Shown here: positions 1 through 9,553 of the stretch, piece by piece
Numbering within the stretch: position 1 is the first letter of the stretch
Layout of the letters: each line of letters starts with the position of its first letter
Source: an uncultured Prochlorococcus sp.
Lineage (GTDB): Bacteria > Cyanobacteriota > Cyanobacteriia > PCC-6307 > Cyanobiaceae
DNA length: 56,837 bases
Assembly (NCBI GenBank): GCA_902560875.1
Contig: CACENO010000009.1
Span: 1 to 56,837, forward strand
Direction of reading: 5' to 3'
Position numbers and translations under genes: made by a program
The notes under the pieces: model-generated
What the model was told of the DNA's origin: nothing
Seen by the model: only the letters and a program-made list of their open reading frames with translations
The model's database searches: none

Positions 1-1079
1 TTTTTATAGGAGTGGTTTAATCTGCGTGGAATCGGTACAGAACTCTCAGGACCAAGATGGCGGTTGTAGATTTCTCCATAGTTTCCAGTACTTCTGATTA
101 TCTTGACTACAAAATCATCATCCAGGCTAAGTTTTTGCCCTAAACCACCATCAATGCCTAAGAACCTGCGGAGTGACATAAGTCTTGGATTTGACTCTGC
201 TTCTAATAATTTGGCATCTAAATTATTTTTGTTGATTCCATATTCCTCTGCCGCAATTAGGGCATAAATTATCCAGCGCATTGCATCCGATAGGCGTTGA
301 TCTCCATCTATAGAGGCAGGAGCTAGTGGTTCTTTACTTAATACATCATCAAGAATAATATGATTTTCGGGATCTGCAAAGCCAGATCTTGCTGCAGCTA
401 ATTGCGACAAATCTGATGTCATGGCTTTACATCTCCCTTGTAAATAACCCGCAATTACTTGATTAAGGTCTTGATATTTTATAGGTGTATATGGAAGATC
501 TTTTTCTTGAAAAGCATCGTTTAGGTTTTGCTCTGTTGTTGTTCCTGACCCTACACAAATATTGCTATTTGAAAGCCCATTAAGACTCTTTACATCACTA
601 TTCTTTTTGATCATCAAACCTTGACCATCGTGGAATACAACAGGAGCAAATGTCACACCATTACCACCTGAGGCGTCTCGACTTAGATTCAATGTTGTGT
701 TCCTTGAAAGGAGGTCAATCTCTCCAGTCTTCAAGGCGGTAAACCTTTCAGGAGCTGTAAGAGGTCTAAATTGAACTTTGCTGCCATCTCCTAAGATTCC
801 TGCTGCCATGGCTCTGCAAATATCAACATCTAAACCTTGATATTTGCCATCACTTCCGAGGAAACTAAATCCTGGAATTTTTCCGCTGACACCACATTTA
901 AGCTCTCCTCTGTTTTTTATCAGATCAAGTCTTGAAACTCTAGTTTTATTAAGGGTAGTACATCCTGAAATGAGAACCGTGAGGCCTATAAGCCCAGTCA
1001 AAATATGCCTAGTCATAGAAAATCTTGAATGCTTGGAAACATTATTCTTCAGTTTCTCAGATTGCGCTAACTTTGCCAT
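1..1079 (-). CDS. Amino-acid ABC transporter substrate-binding lipoprotein (3' end beyond window)
   Basis: Family 3 periplasmic binding protein for a polar amino-acid ABC transporter. The reading frame is open to the left edge, so the C-terminus is missing. I chose ATG at 1079; a second in-frame ATG lies at 1016. After the second Met comes a hydrophobic segment ending in the lipobox L-I-S-G-C, which predicts a lipid-anchored protein. The mature part has typical family-3 features: 'GELKCGVSG' near its start, 'GLDVDICRAMAAGILGD', 'FTALKTGEIDLLSRNTT' and 'CVGSGTTTEQNL'. The substrate (glutamate, glutamine or general amino acids) cannot be read from the sequence. Partner permease and ATPase genes would lie outside the window. 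Confidence 0.85.
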   Translation of the reverse strand, partial: MAKLAQSEKLKNNVSKHSRFSMTRHILTGLIGLTVLISGCTTLNKTRVSRLDLIKNRGELKCGVSGKIPGFSFLGSDGKYQGLDVDICRAMAAGILGDGSKVQFRPLTAPERFTALKTGEIDLLSRNTTLNLSRDASGGNGVTFAPVVFHDGQGLMIKKNSDVKSLNGLSNSNICVGSGTTTEQNLNDAFQEKDLPYTPIKYQDLNQVIAGYLQGRCKAMTSDLSQLAAARSGFADPENHIILDDVLSKEPLAPASIDGDQRLSDAMRWIIYALIAAEEYGINKNNLDAKLLEAESNPRLMSLRRFLGIDGGLGQKLSLDDDFVVKIIRSTGNYGEIYNRHLGPESSVPIPRRLNHSYK

Positions 1080-1232
1080 ACATACTAAGGAATATAGAAA
1101 AACTTTTATATTTATCGGTTAAATGCTAACTAGGGATAGTTACAAGATTCTCTATGCAATGAAAGAAAGAAGTAATTTGTTGACTATATTTGTATGGGCT
1201 GAATAAGCTTTTTTGCTTATTAAATCAAGAAT

Positions 1233-2810
1233 TCATGCATGTGAAGGCTCTTGTCCCCCTAGTCTTTCAAATAGGTCCAAGCTTTCTCTATTTAGCCCAA
1301 CTACTTCAACTTGTGATCCTCCAATTGTTAGCTTCCTGATTATTTGGTCTAGGGCCGCCACGCCACTTTGATCCCATATATGAGCAAGTGACATGTCAAT
1401 AATTACTTTTGATGGATGTTCATGTACATCAAATCCTTGGAGAAAATAGATTTTACTTACAAAGAATAATTGACCTTTGACCTCATATTTTACTTCATCT
1501 GAATTGATTTTAATAGCACTTACTTTAATTACCTTTGCAACCTTTCGACTAAATAAAATACCTGCTAATGCAACACCTGCTATAACACCTAGCGCAAGAT
1601 TGTGAGGTGTTGTAAGCATTGTCACTAAGAAGGTCATTAACATAACAGCAGTATCACTTCTAGGGATTTTTCGTAGATTTTTGAGGCCAGATGTATCTGC
1701 AGTACTAATTGCAATCGTGATCATTACGGCTACTAGTGCTGCCATTGGTATTCTTTCCAACCAGGGTCTGCAAAGTAGAATCATTGCAAGAAGACTTATC
1801 CCCGAAAAAAGTGTTGATAACCTTGTCTTTCCTCCATTCTCTACATTCATAACTGATTGACCAACAAGTGCACATCCAGCCATCCCGCCAAACATAGAAG
1901 AGACGATATTTGCTATACCTTGCCCTCTAGCCTCTGTGTTTTTATTTGAGTTTGTATCAGTTACATCGTCAAGTATGTCCTGAGTCAAGAATGTCTCCAT
2001 TAGACCCACAAGTGAGATGGCTAAAGATGTTGGGAGTACCATGCCAAATGTAGAGAGATCGAATGGTACTTTTCCCTCACTGATTGATCCAAAAGGCATA
2101 GTTAATGTTGGCAATCCATTCGGCAGTTGGCCTAGATCTTTTACAGTTGGTATATCTAATTTAAGCCAAATACAAATTGCTGTTAATGCAACAATAGCAA
2201 CAAGTTGTGATGGAATTAAGCGTGTAATCTTTGGAAGAATATAGATAATAGCTAGGCCAAGAATTACTAACGCCCATACAAGAGGAATTTCTCCGCCCGT
2301 GGGTAAGGTTTGTATAGAATGATCTTTAGCGACTTGTTCTCCGTAGTGAAGATTGATTCCTAATTGAGGAAATTGAGCTTGAAGTATTAATAAAGCAAGT
2401 GCATTAACAAAACCACTTAGCACAGCCTGCGGTACGAAACGCATTTGATATGCCAATCGTAAATACCCCCAGAGAATCTGGAAGACTCCTGTTAAAAGAC
2501 CGGCAGCCATTAAATACGAAAGACCTAGTCCTGGCGACTTGGCCTCGCCTGCTGCTACAACTCCTGTCATTAGAAGAGCTGTTGAGCCTGTCGCAGAGGT
2601 AATCATCCCCATGCGACCTCCAACTATTGCAATAGTTACAGATAGGCAAAATGCGCCGAAAAGACCTACCTGCGGATCCACTCCAGCAATACCTGAGAAA
2701 GCTATTGCTTCAGGAATCATTGCAAACGCGACAACTAGACCTGACAAAAGATCTTGTCGAGGATTGTCAAACCATTGCTCTTTTACAGATGGGATTGTCC
2801 TGGTAACCAT
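1233..2810 (-). CDS. SulP family anion permease (sulfate or bicarbonate) with STAS domain
   Basis: Inner-membrane transporter of the SulP/SLC26 family, 525 residues. The first ~400 residues are a multi-helix transport domain that includes the SulP hallmark '[28 protein letters not shown]' region near the N-terminus and a conserved '[17 protein letters not shown]' segment mid-protein. The last ~90 residues form a cytosolic STAS domain ('[20 protein letters not shown]'). Marine picocyanobacteria use BicA, a SulP member, as a sodium-dependent bicarbonate transporter, while others carry sulfate. Sequence alone does not settle the substrate, so no symbol is given. It stands alone between an amino-acid-binding protein and an FAD oxidase. 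Confidence 0.9.
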   Translation of the reverse strand: MVTRTIPSVKEQWFDNPRQDLLSGLVVAFAMIPEAIAFSGIAGVDPQVGLFGAFCLSVTIAIVGGRMGMITSATGSTALLMTGVVAAGEAKSPGLGLSYLMAAGLLTGVFQILWGYLRLAYQMRFVPQAVLSGFVNALALLILQAQFPQLGINLHYGEQVAKDHSIQTLPTGGEIPLVWALVILGLAIIYILPKITRLIPSQLVAIVALTAICIWLKLDIPTVKDLGQLPNGLPTLTMPFGSISEGKVPFDLSTFGMVLPTSLAISLVGLMETFLTQDILDDVTDTNSNKNTEARGQGIANIVSSMFGGMAGCALVGQSVMNVENGGKTRLSTLFSGISLLAMILLCRPWLERIPMAALVAVMITIAISTADTSGLKNLRKIPRSDTAVMLMTFLVTMLTTPHNLALGVIAGVALAGILFSRKVAKVIKVSAIKINSDEVKYEVKGQLFFVSKIYFLQGFDVHEHPSKVIIDMSLAHIWDQSGVAALDQIIRKLTIGGSQVEVVGLNRESLDLFERLGGQEPSHA

Positions 2811-2840
2811 TGAAAACGATCTGTCACAAGAGACCGTATC

Positions 2841-3992
2841 TCATAACCCAGGCAAAATCCCTTTTGGGTCATAACAAGACTTAAGTTTTTTTAGACCAGG
2901 AAGCCATTCTTGAAAGGCAGAATTGATTTCTTTTTGATGCCAAGGTAAATGTTGATGCATTTGTGCCAGGTGTACGCCTGAGCAATAAGGTTCAAGAACT
3001 TGCCAGACTTTGGTCAACCATTGCAGACTTTCTGCCCTTGCTTCATTGTTTCCTGCTTGCCAGCTGGCCGAGATCCAGGGTTTCCAAATTGCTTCACGGT
3101 TAATAAATGAGGTAATTTTTCTATTGATATTGCTTGAAACTCCACCAAGTTGCTGAGCTGCTATGTAGCAATTTGGATTAGGCCTTATAGACATTAAATG
3201 TTCTAGAGAATTAATTATTTCCATAGAATTTATTCCCCACTCTGGAGTAAGTAAACCAACTACTTCAGAATGCAATTTTGAATCATTAGATTTATATCTA
3301 AATGGGATATTGAATGGCGGAAGATTTTGTTGTCCAAATACTTCTGTCTCTTTAATTGATGAGAGAAATGGAAAATCATTGTATAGGTTATTAATTGCTT
3401 TATTTTTTGGATCAAAATCATTGTTCATTACAATATAAATTTTTATTTGATCACCCCAGGCCCACTGCAGACTAAATGAATAAGGCAATTTCTCTGCTTG
3501 CTTTATAGACTCCATTAGTTGATATTTACTTATTATTCTTTGCCAAAATTTAAGTTTTGGCTCTTTTAGAGTTTTCAGTGTAAGTTCTGTAACTATTCCA
3601 AGGAAGGGTGCAGCTCCGCAAAGCCCTTTCCACTCTATTGTTCCTTTGTAATTTGAAGATGCTTTTGGCCTTGAAATATTGAATGAATCACCATTCCCCC
3701 ATACACCTTTGATTTCTAAAACTTGATCAATTGCTAAACCTACACTTCTGCTAAGAGGACTTATGCCACCTGTAAGAATATAACCAATGCCAGTACTCGC
3801 TGAAAGGCCGATAGGGAAGGATCTTTCGTGTTTTGTGAGTTCTGTAAGTAGGTTCCCCATCGTTATGCCTCCCCCTATCAAGACTGTGTTGTTATCTGAG
3901 TCAAATTGAATTTGGTTGTATTTTTTTCGTAGGTCGACTGTCCAATGCTCATTTGCGGCACAGCGACTAGAAGTGCCGCCGCCGCATATCAA
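2841..3992 (-). CDS. FAD-linked oxidase (PCMH-type FAD-binding), uncertain N-terminus
   Basis: An FAD-dependent oxidoreductase of the glycolate oxidase/berberine-bridge-like group. Visible features are '[10 protein letters not shown]', then '[19 protein letters not shown]', then '[32 protein letters not shown]', the order expected in a PCMH FAD-binding fold. The C-terminus '[12 protein letters not shown]' is the usual 'YDP.....' ending of this family. The first canonical start is TTG at 3992, which leaves the FAD domain short at its N-terminus. The same frame stays open upstream to a TGA at 4122-4124. Beyond that TGA an ATG (4163) continues in frame for 13 codons. Either an unusual start is used or the gene has a nonsense mutation. 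Substrate unknown. Confidence 0.7.
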   Translation of the reverse strand: MICGGGTSSRCAANEHWTVDLRKKYNQIQFDSDNNTVLIGGGITMGNLLTELTKHERSFPIGLSASTGIGYILTGGISPLSRSVGLAIDQVLEIKGVWGNGDSFNISRPKASSNYKGTIEWKGLCGAAPFLGIVTELTLKTLKEPKLKFWQRIISKYQLMESIKQAEKLPYSFSLQWAWGDQIKIYIVMNNDFDPKNKAINNLYNDFPFLSSIKETEVFGQQNLPPFNIPFRYKSNDSKLHSEVVGLLTPEWGINSMEIINSLEHLMSIRPNPNCYIAAQQLGGVSSNINRKITSFINREAIWKPWISASWQAGNNEARAESLQWLTKVWQVLEPYCSGVHLAQMHQHLPWHQKEINSAFQEWLPGLKKLKSCYDPKGILPGL

Positions 3993-4212
3993 TAGAGGTT
4001 TGGGCCTTATCTGATCTGTTCTCAGAAGAGTCTTTAAATGATCATTGATTTCTTCAAATACTCCAGCAACAATGCTGTCTCTCGCTAAAGAATTTTGGAT
4101 AGTAAGAAGGTTATGAATTTTTCAGACCAGGACCTTATGCAAAATGCTACTCACAGAGATCATTTAATGATCCCCCTTGTCGAGATAATGTTTATTAAAG
4201 CGGCATTTCGTT

Positions 4213-5301
4213 TTGACCTCTGAACTTTTTGATTACCAAGATAAGCATCTTGGAATTTTAATTTGTGGGCATGGGAGTCGGAATCGACTTGCAGTTGATG
4301 AGTTTGCTGAATTAGTTAAATCTTTAAGGAAGGAGTTGCCAGGGATTCTTGTTGATTATGGATACCTTGAGTTTGCTCGCCCAACTATTCGAGATGCTCT
4401 TGACCAAATGAGATCTAATTCAATCTCAAGAGTGATTGCGCTTCCTGCAATGTTGTTTGCAGCTGGGCATGCCAAAAATGATATACCTTCTTTATTAAAA
4501 AAATATTCTAATGAGACTGGATTGCAAATTGATTATGGACGGGAACTTGGAATTAATAATTCTATGATTGGTGCTGCTGGGGCAAGGTTAAGGGAGATAG
4601 TTGAATCATCTTCTAATTTCCCTAATTCAGAGACACTTCTAGCAGTTGTTGGTAGGGGGTCTTCTGATCCAGATGCTAATTCAAATGTGGCGAAAATCAC
4701 AAGAATGTTAGTTGAAGGATTAGGTTTTGGATGGGGAGAAACTCTTTATTCAGGAGTGACATTTCCACTAGTAGAACCAGGTCTAAGGCAATTGGTGAGA
4801 CTGGGATATAAGCGAATAATTGTCTTTCCATATTTTCTGTTCTCTGGAGTTCTAGTGAGTCGAATTCGTATGCATACCCACCTAGTTTCTAATGAATATC
4901 CTGAGATTGAGTTTTTGGATGCTGGCTATCTAGGAGATCACCCTTTAGTGATAGAGACATTTAAAGATCGCATTGAGGAAGTCTTGATTGGAACTAACTC
5001 TATGAATTGTGCTCTTTGTAAGTATCGATCAGACTTATTGGGGTTTGAGAATGAGGTTGGACTTCCACAGCAAAGTCATCATCACCATGTAGAAGGTCTC
5101 GAAGAAAGCTGCAACCTTTGTGAAAATGATTGCACTGGCGCTTGCGAGTTAGAAGAAAGCGACAAAAGTGGAAGCCATGTATTTGATCATGGATCAGATC
5201 ACCATCACTCGCAAAAACATCTCCATTACCCTCATTCAGATCATCCATTAGGCCCTGTCACTTTGAAGAAGTTGAAAACCATCAAATCTGAAGAAAAATA
5301 G
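4213..5301 (+). CDS. cbiX: Sirohydrochlorin chelatase, CbiX type, with His-rich tail
   Basis: Inserts cobalt (or ferrous iron) into sirohydrochlorin for cobamide or siroheme synthesis, in the cytoplasm. At 362 residues it is a two-domain (long) CbiX. The first domain begins 'LGILICGHGSRNRLAVDEF' and carries the metal-binding His. The second begins 'LLAVVGRGSSDPDANSNVAK' and continues 'YSGVTFPLVEPGL' and 'IVFPYFLFSGVLVSRI'. The last ~90 residues are rich in His and Cys, with 'SHHHHVEG' and 'CNLCENDCTGAC' clusters, and look like a metal-storage tail. The start is TTG at 4213; no better ATG precedes the domain. The product fits the B12-dependent nrdJ found further along. Confidence 0.9.
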   Translation: MTSELFDYQDKHLGILICGHGSRNRLAVDEFAELVKSLRKELPGILVDYGYLEFARPTIRDALDQMRSNSISRVIALPAMLFAAGHAKNDIPSLLKKYSNETGLQIDYGRELGINNSMIGAAGARLREIVESSSNFPNSETLLAVVGRGSSDPDANSNVAKITRMLVEGLGFGWGETLYSGVTFPLVEPGLRQLVRLGYKRIIVFPYFLFSGVLVSRIRMHTHLVSNEYPEIEFLDAGYLGDHPLVIETFKDRIEEVLIGTNSMNCALCKYRSDLLGFENEVGLPQQSHHHHVEGLEESCNLCENDCTGACELEESDKSGSHVFDHGSDHHHSQKHLHYPHSDHPLGPVTLKKLKTIKSEEK

Positions 5302-5680
5302 TCTTTATTACAAATCTTGCCTACCCATTCTCGCTCGTGACGCATGAGACTCTCCTTGTATAAGTATGGCTAATGTATTTAAGAAATAGGTTTTTCCAGA
5401 AATCTTTCCACAGAATTAGGGTTAGTTTTCCACTGCAAATCGCTGAAAACCTTCATTCCCTTGTTAGATCTGTGGTTTTTGACTTTAGTATCCAAAGCTT
5501 CTTGACATAAAACCTAAAAAGTTCCCAATGGAGCCAAAATTTTTAGAAGAAAATAAAAAATCATTGTAAATAAAGGAGTCTTGGCTGGTCTTGCTATACG
5601 TTTGTAATTTTTGATAGGCATTTGACGCAATCGCCAACTAACAGGATCCTTGTCTCAGCAAAAAAATTAAGTACTGCTGA
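5302..5680. other. Intergenic region without a recognisable gene
   Basis: 379 bases between cbiX and the DUF2811 gene. It is AT-rich and contains only very short open frames of up to about 13 codons. Two sites near 5405 and 5430 ('TTTCCACAG' and 'TTTTCCACTG') resemble half-matches to DnaA boxes but are too few to call an origin. It presumably holds the promoter of the downstream gene. No tRNA, strong terminator or known riboswitch was seen. Confidence 0.5.
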
Positions 5681-5947
5681 ATGGATCTAACTAAGTTTGA
5701 AAATTGCACTGAGGTTGAAACCCCTTTATTACCTAAGGCTGTTTCTGAATCTTGCGTAAGTCTTGAGGCTGAAATACCTGAAGCCCTATATAGAGGGATC
5801 AAAGAATTTTTAAGTACTCATCCAAGTTGGGATCAATACAATTTAATGAGCTCTGCCCTCGCAAATTTTTTGTTTCAAAATGGATGTCAAGATAGGGCTG
5901 TTACGGAGAGATATCTCAATGATCTCTTTGGTCGTTCTGAGGTTTAA
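5681..5947 (+). CDS. DUF2811 small conserved protein
   Basis: 88 residues. The C-terminal two-thirds matches the DUF2811 pattern that I recognise from picocyanobacteria: 'VSLEAEIPEALYRGIKEFLSTHPSWDQYNLMSSALANFLFQNGCQD'. It looks like a small alpha-helical, possibly DNA- or protein-binding, unit. The function is unknown. The N-terminal ~27 residues are not part of the domain, and the gene could start further in. The 3' end overlaps the convergent GMC oxidoreductase gene by 32 bases, which is common in these compact genomes. Confidence 0.8.
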   Translation: MDLTKFENCTEVETPLLPKAVSESCVSLEAEIPEALYRGIKEFLSTHPSWDQYNLMSSALANFLFQNGCQDRAVTERYLNDLFGRSEV

Positions 5948-7568
5948 GGGCCTCAAGACATGCTCTTCGGGTTAATGCCATCATTGTGAGTGTTGGACTT
6001 TGCCAGCTAGAAGTTGGCCAGCAAGCACCATCTACTACAAGCACGTTGGGACAACGCCATAAACGGTTGAAACGGTCTAAGACACTATTTTCTTCTTTTG
6101 TTCCCATAGGTGCGCCCCCTACCTCATGAATGTAATAGCCAGGAGGAGGAGCTTCTTCCTTCAGGACAACAGAATTTTTTTCAAGAAAATTATCAACAAA
6201 AGGCATTCTTACAATTTTTTTTAGAGGTAATGATTTGCCTCCAGACGATTCAATAATTTCGTTGATAGTTAGGTTCATATGTTTAACCATATTTTTTTCA
6301 TTCTGTCCCCATTGAAAGCTTATGTGAGGTATTGGGATACCCCATTGGTCAAGTTTTGTAGAAAGAACAACTTTGTTGTCTAAAGAAGCTAAGACTTCTC
6401 CATGTCCAATTAAGAAACCAGTATTAGTTCCTGGAATTCGCTTTAAGAATGCAGGAGGCTCGAAACGATCTATTCCACCCCAAATTCCATAACCCCTTAT
6501 AAATTCTGTCTTACTTGTTTTTGCTAATTTGCTACCAAAAGGAATAAAGAAACTGCCTGCTCCAGAAAGGATTTGATTCGATTTATTTGTACCTATTTTG
6601 GGAATAGTAAAGAATCTACACGTTGATATGTGATCCATTAGATTTAGTCCTAATTTGTCTGATGGATCAACAAAACCATTTTGTTGATGTTTCCTTTCTG
6701 AACTCAGAAGAAGTCTTAAACTTTGGATAGTAGAGGCACATATCACTATTAAATTACTACTAAACCTTTCTCGACTACCATCAGATTTATTGACAGTAAT
6801 TACTCCACTAGTGAGGTCACCACTTTTATTAAAAGTTAGCTTTTCAGCAATATGATTTGGTAAGACTTCTACTTTACCTGTAGCAATAGCAGCTTTTAAA
6901 GTGCTTCCAGGACTGCTATAGAGAGGCCAGTTACCATCGATATTTGGTATATGAGGTCCAAAACCTCTTGAATGTATAAAAGGATATTCAAGTGAGGTTT
7001 GTATTCTCTTCCCAAATTCTTCTTCGATTTTAGTGAACGGAAGAGGATCTAGGAATTCTCCATCTGGCAATTGTTCTAAACCATCTTTGTTTCCATGTAC
7101 TTGGAAAAGTTTTTCTATTTCTGAATAATGAGGGGCAATTTCCGCATAATCGATTGGCCAATCTTGCCCATAACCATCTTCTCTGGATGGCTTTAGATCA
7201 TTATCAGAAAGCCTTAGTGTAATTCCTCCCCATGTAAGGCTTCTTCCTCCTACTTGTCTTCCTTGGGTCCATAAGAATGGTTTGTCAAATGGATATGAAT
7301 AAGGGCTTTCTTTCTCATTGGCAAATAACATAGGGTTACTTTTCCAATAGCCTGGATGCTGAGATTGAATCTTTTTGTTTCCATCAATAATTCCTCTTAA
7401 TCTATTAAAAGTATTTGTTGGTTCTGACCCAAGTGCTTGTTTCGCAGAATATTTAGGTCCAGCTTCGATAACAAGAACTTTTACTCCTTCTTTTGCAAGG
7501 GTTAAGGCAGCGACTCCTCCTGTTGCGCCAGAACCTATAACTATCACCTCATATGGTTTGTTAGGCAC
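5916..7568 (-). CDS. GMC family FAD-dependent oxidoreductase
   Basis: A glucose-methanol-choline type oxidoreductase of 550 residues, probably acting on an alcohol or sugar; the substrate is unknown. The N-terminus holds the Rossmann dinucleotide motif 'VIVIGSGATGGVAALTLAKEG' at residues 9-29, followed by 'GRQVGGRSLTWGG' (FAD contact). The C-terminus holds the catalytic-His region 'YYIHEVGGAPMGTKE' and 'VVDGACWPTSSWQSPTLTMMALTRRA', the GMC C-terminal signature. No signal peptide is evident, so it is probably cytoplasmic. The small gene just upstream (7610-7924) reads the same way with a 41-base gap and may be co-transcribed. Confidence 0.88.
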   Translation of the reverse strand: MPNKPYEVIVIGSGATGGVAALTLAKEGVKVLVIEAGPKYSAKQALGSEPTNTFNRLRGIIDGNKKIQSQHPGYWKSNPMLFANEKESPYSYPFDKPFLWTQGRQVGGRSLTWGGITLRLSDNDLKPSREDGYGQDWPIDYAEIAPHYSEIEKLFQVHGNKDGLEQLPDGEFLDPLPFTKIEEEFGKRIQTSLEYPFIHSRGFGPHIPNIDGNWPLYSSPGSTLKAAIATGKVEVLPNHIAEKLTFNKSGDLTSGVITVNKSDGSRERFSSNLIVICASTIQSLRLLLSSERKHQQNGFVDPSDKLGLNLMDHISTCRFFTIPKIGTNKSNQILSGAGSFFIPFGSKLAKTSKTEFIRGYGIWGGIDRFEPPAFLKRIPGTNTGFLIGHGEVLASLDNKVVLSTKLDQWGIPIPHISFQWGQNEKNMVKHMNLTINEIIESSGGKSLPLKKIVRMPFVDNFLEKNSVVLKEEAPPPGYYIHEVGGAPMGTKEENSVLDRFNRLWRCPNVLVVDGACWPTSSWQSPTLTMMALTRRACLEALKPQNDQRDH

Positions 7569-7609
7569 TTTTAAAGTTTCTTCTTTTTAATAAGAGTGGG
7601 CATACCGGT

Positions 7610-7924
7610 TTAGCTCCTTACTAGCCACGAAGGAGCTCCTCCAAACCAATCGCCAAGGTCATCTTCTTTTGGGTTGTAGTTTGCATTTGGATCGGCAGAG
7701 CCAATATCCAGGGCAGTTAGTAAATGATCTATATCGTTATGGGACCCTCCTTGTTGTTGTAAACGCCTTGCACGCTTTAACCAGTTTGAAACAGTTTGGT
7801 TTTGATCGGCAAATTTATCTACGTAAATTCGTTCCCCAAGGCTAACTTCTTTCCCAGAGGCAATTCGCTTTAGTATCCTTTCTAATTGAAGACGAGAATC
7901 ACTTGAGAGCATTAAAAAAGCCAA
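7610..7924 (-). CDS. Conserved picocyanobacterial protein, unknown function
   Basis: 104 residues from the ATG at 7924; an internal Met at 7912 ('MLSSDSRLQ') is an equally good start. The protein is soluble, with two predicted helices rich in Arg and Leu ('LQLERILKRIASGKE', 'NWLKRARRLQQQGG'). It has a polar C-terminus ending 'DLGDWFGGAPSWLVRS'. I recognise no domain. It lies 41 bases upstream of the GMC oxidoreductase on the same strand, which suggests an operon, but no functional link can be claimed. Confidence 0.7.
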   Translation of the reverse strand: MAFLMLSSDSRLQLERILKRIASGKEVSLGERIYVDKFADQNQTVSNWLKRARRLQQQGGSHNDIDHLLTALDIGSADPNANYNPKEDDLGDWFGGAPSWLVRS

Positions 7925-8100
7925 CTGTGCTTTTCTTTATTAGCTAAAATTTATTCAAATAGATATAGAAGTGCTACAAAGCTTTGCAACTTCTCTATAA
8001 ATTAAATTAATTCAAACAGTAATAAGTTAATCATATTGAATTCATACATCAATGTAGCTTGTCTAGATTTAGTTGATTCTGTCTGAGCAGCTTTCCAAAG

Positions 8101-8583
8101 ATGTATGTCAAAATCTTTGCCTTTCTTGCATCAGCTTTTCTTTTTCTAGTTCCTTTTCAAGGAGCATGGGCTGCTATGGACTATGCAAAGCAAGTTCTTA
8201 TTGAGTCTGATTTCTCTAACAAAGATCTTCGTGGGGTTACTTTCAATCTTACAAATCTCCTAAAGGCTGATCTTTCTGGAAGTGATTTAGAAGAAGCAAG
8301 CTTGTTTGGTGCGAAACTTCAGGAGGCCAACTTAAGTAATACAAATCTTCGTTATGCCACACTTGACTCAGCTGTCTTAGAAGGAACTGACCTTACGAAT
8401 GCTGTATTAGAGGATGCTTTTGCCTTTAATACGCATTTTGAAGATGTAATTATTATGGGAGCTGATTTTACTAATGTTCCAATGAGGGATGATGTTTTGA
8501 TCAAGCTTTGTACCGTAGCGGAAGGAGTTAACCCAGTTACAGGAAGGGATACTCGTAAAAGTCTTGGGTGTGATTTAGATTAA
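8101..8583 (+). CDS. Secreted pentapeptide-repeat protein
   Basis: 160 residues. A signal peptide occupies about residues 1-24 and ends 'FQGAWA-A', so export to the periplasm or thylakoid lumen is likely. The middle (about residues 36-110) is a series of pentapeptide A(D/N)LxX units, for example 'ADLSG', 'ASLFG', 'ANLSN', 'TDLTN', which fold as a right-handed beta-helix. Lumenal pentapeptide proteins are common in cyanobacteria and plastids; their roles are mostly unknown. The C-terminus has two Cys residues ('LCTVAEG' and 'SLGCDLD') that could form a disulfide. Confidence 0.88.
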   Translation: MYVKIFAFLASAFLFLVPFQGAWAAMDYAKQVLIESDFSNKDLRGVTFNLTNLLKADLSGSDLEEASLFGAKLQEANLSNTNLRYATLDSAVLEGTDLTNAVLEDAFAFNTHFEDVIIMGADFTNVPMRDDVLIKLCTVAEGVNPVTGRDTRKSLGCDLD

Positions 8584-8606
8584 AAGTAATTATCACTACA
8601 TTTCAA

Positions 8607-8912
8607 ATGAATTTGATTGATATTAAGGACCTAAGTTCAATTGAGACAATAGGTTTTCTTGCTGGAATACTTACTACTTTGGCTTTTCTTCCTCAGGTTA
8701 TAAAGACATGGAAGTCAAAATCAGCAGATGATGTTTCCCTCTCAATGTTTATTTTATTTATTTCTGGGGTTTTATTATGGTGTATTTATGGATTGGAAAT
8801 TCATTCAATTCCAGTTGTAGCGGCTAATATAATTACGTTTATTCTTGCGTCTACAATATTGATTATGAAAATCATCTTTGAAAATTCAACGAAATTTGAG
8901 AAGTTAGATTAG
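8607..8912 (+). CDS. SemiSWEET / PQ-loop small transporter
   Basis: 101 residues with three transmembrane helices, the size and layout of a bacterial SemiSWEET sugar transporter that works as a dimer. The family signature is plain in helix 1: 'GFLAGILTTLAFLPQVIKTWKSKSADDVSL', which holds the PQ motif. Helix 3 contains 'VAANIITFILAS', with the conserved Asn of the substrate pocket. It lies 23 bases after the pentapeptide gene and could be co-transcribed. The substrate is not predictable, though sugars are the family norm. Confidence 0.88.
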   Translation: MNLIDIKDLSSIETIGFLAGILTTLAFLPQVIKTWKSKSADDVSLSMFILFISGVLLWCIYGLEIHSIPVVAANIITFILASTILIMKIIFENSTKFEKLD

Positions 8913-8944
8913 AATAAATATACACGATTTACAACTGTTGAAAA

Positions 8945-9403
8945 TCAATCTAACATATCATTTCTAATGTTGATTAAATACTCCTTAAATGTATTTACTC
9001 CTTTTTGTCCAGACAATCCTATAGCGCCCCCACAATCATCAACAATTCTTTTTGAAATTTGTTCATCGAGTTCATCTTGATTGATCTTTTTTAAATTCTC
9101 TTTACCTGATGAAGCCAATTCAAACCATAGTGAAGGGTTAAACTTAGCCTCCTTATTCTCACTTATTGCTAATCTAGCCGCCCCCTCTTTTGAAATGCCT
9201 ATACCTATACCATTGCAAAATTTTCCAGAATAATTCTTTGCGATTCTTTTCTGGAGTGAAGTGATCTTGTTAATTTCTTTTGTTTCTAAAGCATTCACCA
9301 TAATAGGAATTTGACACATGAAGAATATATTTGAGATTAATAAAATAGGAAATATTCTCTTGATAAGTTCACCACATTGATTAATTGCTTTTGACAGGTT
9401 CAA
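8945..9403 (-). CDS. Secreted or membrane-anchored hypothetical protein
   Basis: 152 residues. One hydrophobic segment at about residues 17-36 ('IFPILLISNIFFMCQIPIMV') is a signal peptide or anchor. The mature part has 'KRIAKNYSGKFCNGIGIGISKEGAARLAISENKEAKFNP', 'ISKRIVDDCGGAIGL' and two Cys residues that may pair. I recognise it as a type of exported protein conserved in picocyanobacteria but cannot name a function. It is convergent with the SemiSWEET gene, 32 bases apart. Confidence 0.7.
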   Translation of the reverse strand: MNLSKAINQCGELIKRIFPILLISNIFFMCQIPIMVNALETKEINKITSLQKRIAKNYSGKFCNGIGIGISKEGAARLAISENKEAKFNPSLWFELASSGKENLKKINQDELDEQISKRIVDDCGGAIGLSGQKGVNTFKEYLINIRNDMLD

Positions 9404-9553
9404 TTTAAGAGTGTATTGAGAGCATTACTGATTCTAGGCTAAATCTGTAGGTTGTTCCATTTAGATGAGCAAGGCATGTAATATATTTTTAAGGATCATT
9501 GTTAAACTGAGTCTTATGCAAATATTTTAGTGAAAAACACCTAAAAGAAATAC

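Noticed and set aside
844-1122. Plus-strand open frame of 92 codons
   Set aside because: It lies opposite the amino-acid-binding protein, which has clear family motifs and a lipobox; the frame is a shadow.
5400-5440. DnaA-box-like sites suggesting an origin
   Set aside because: Only two imperfect sites, no dnaA or dnaN gene near, and no AT-rich repeat array.
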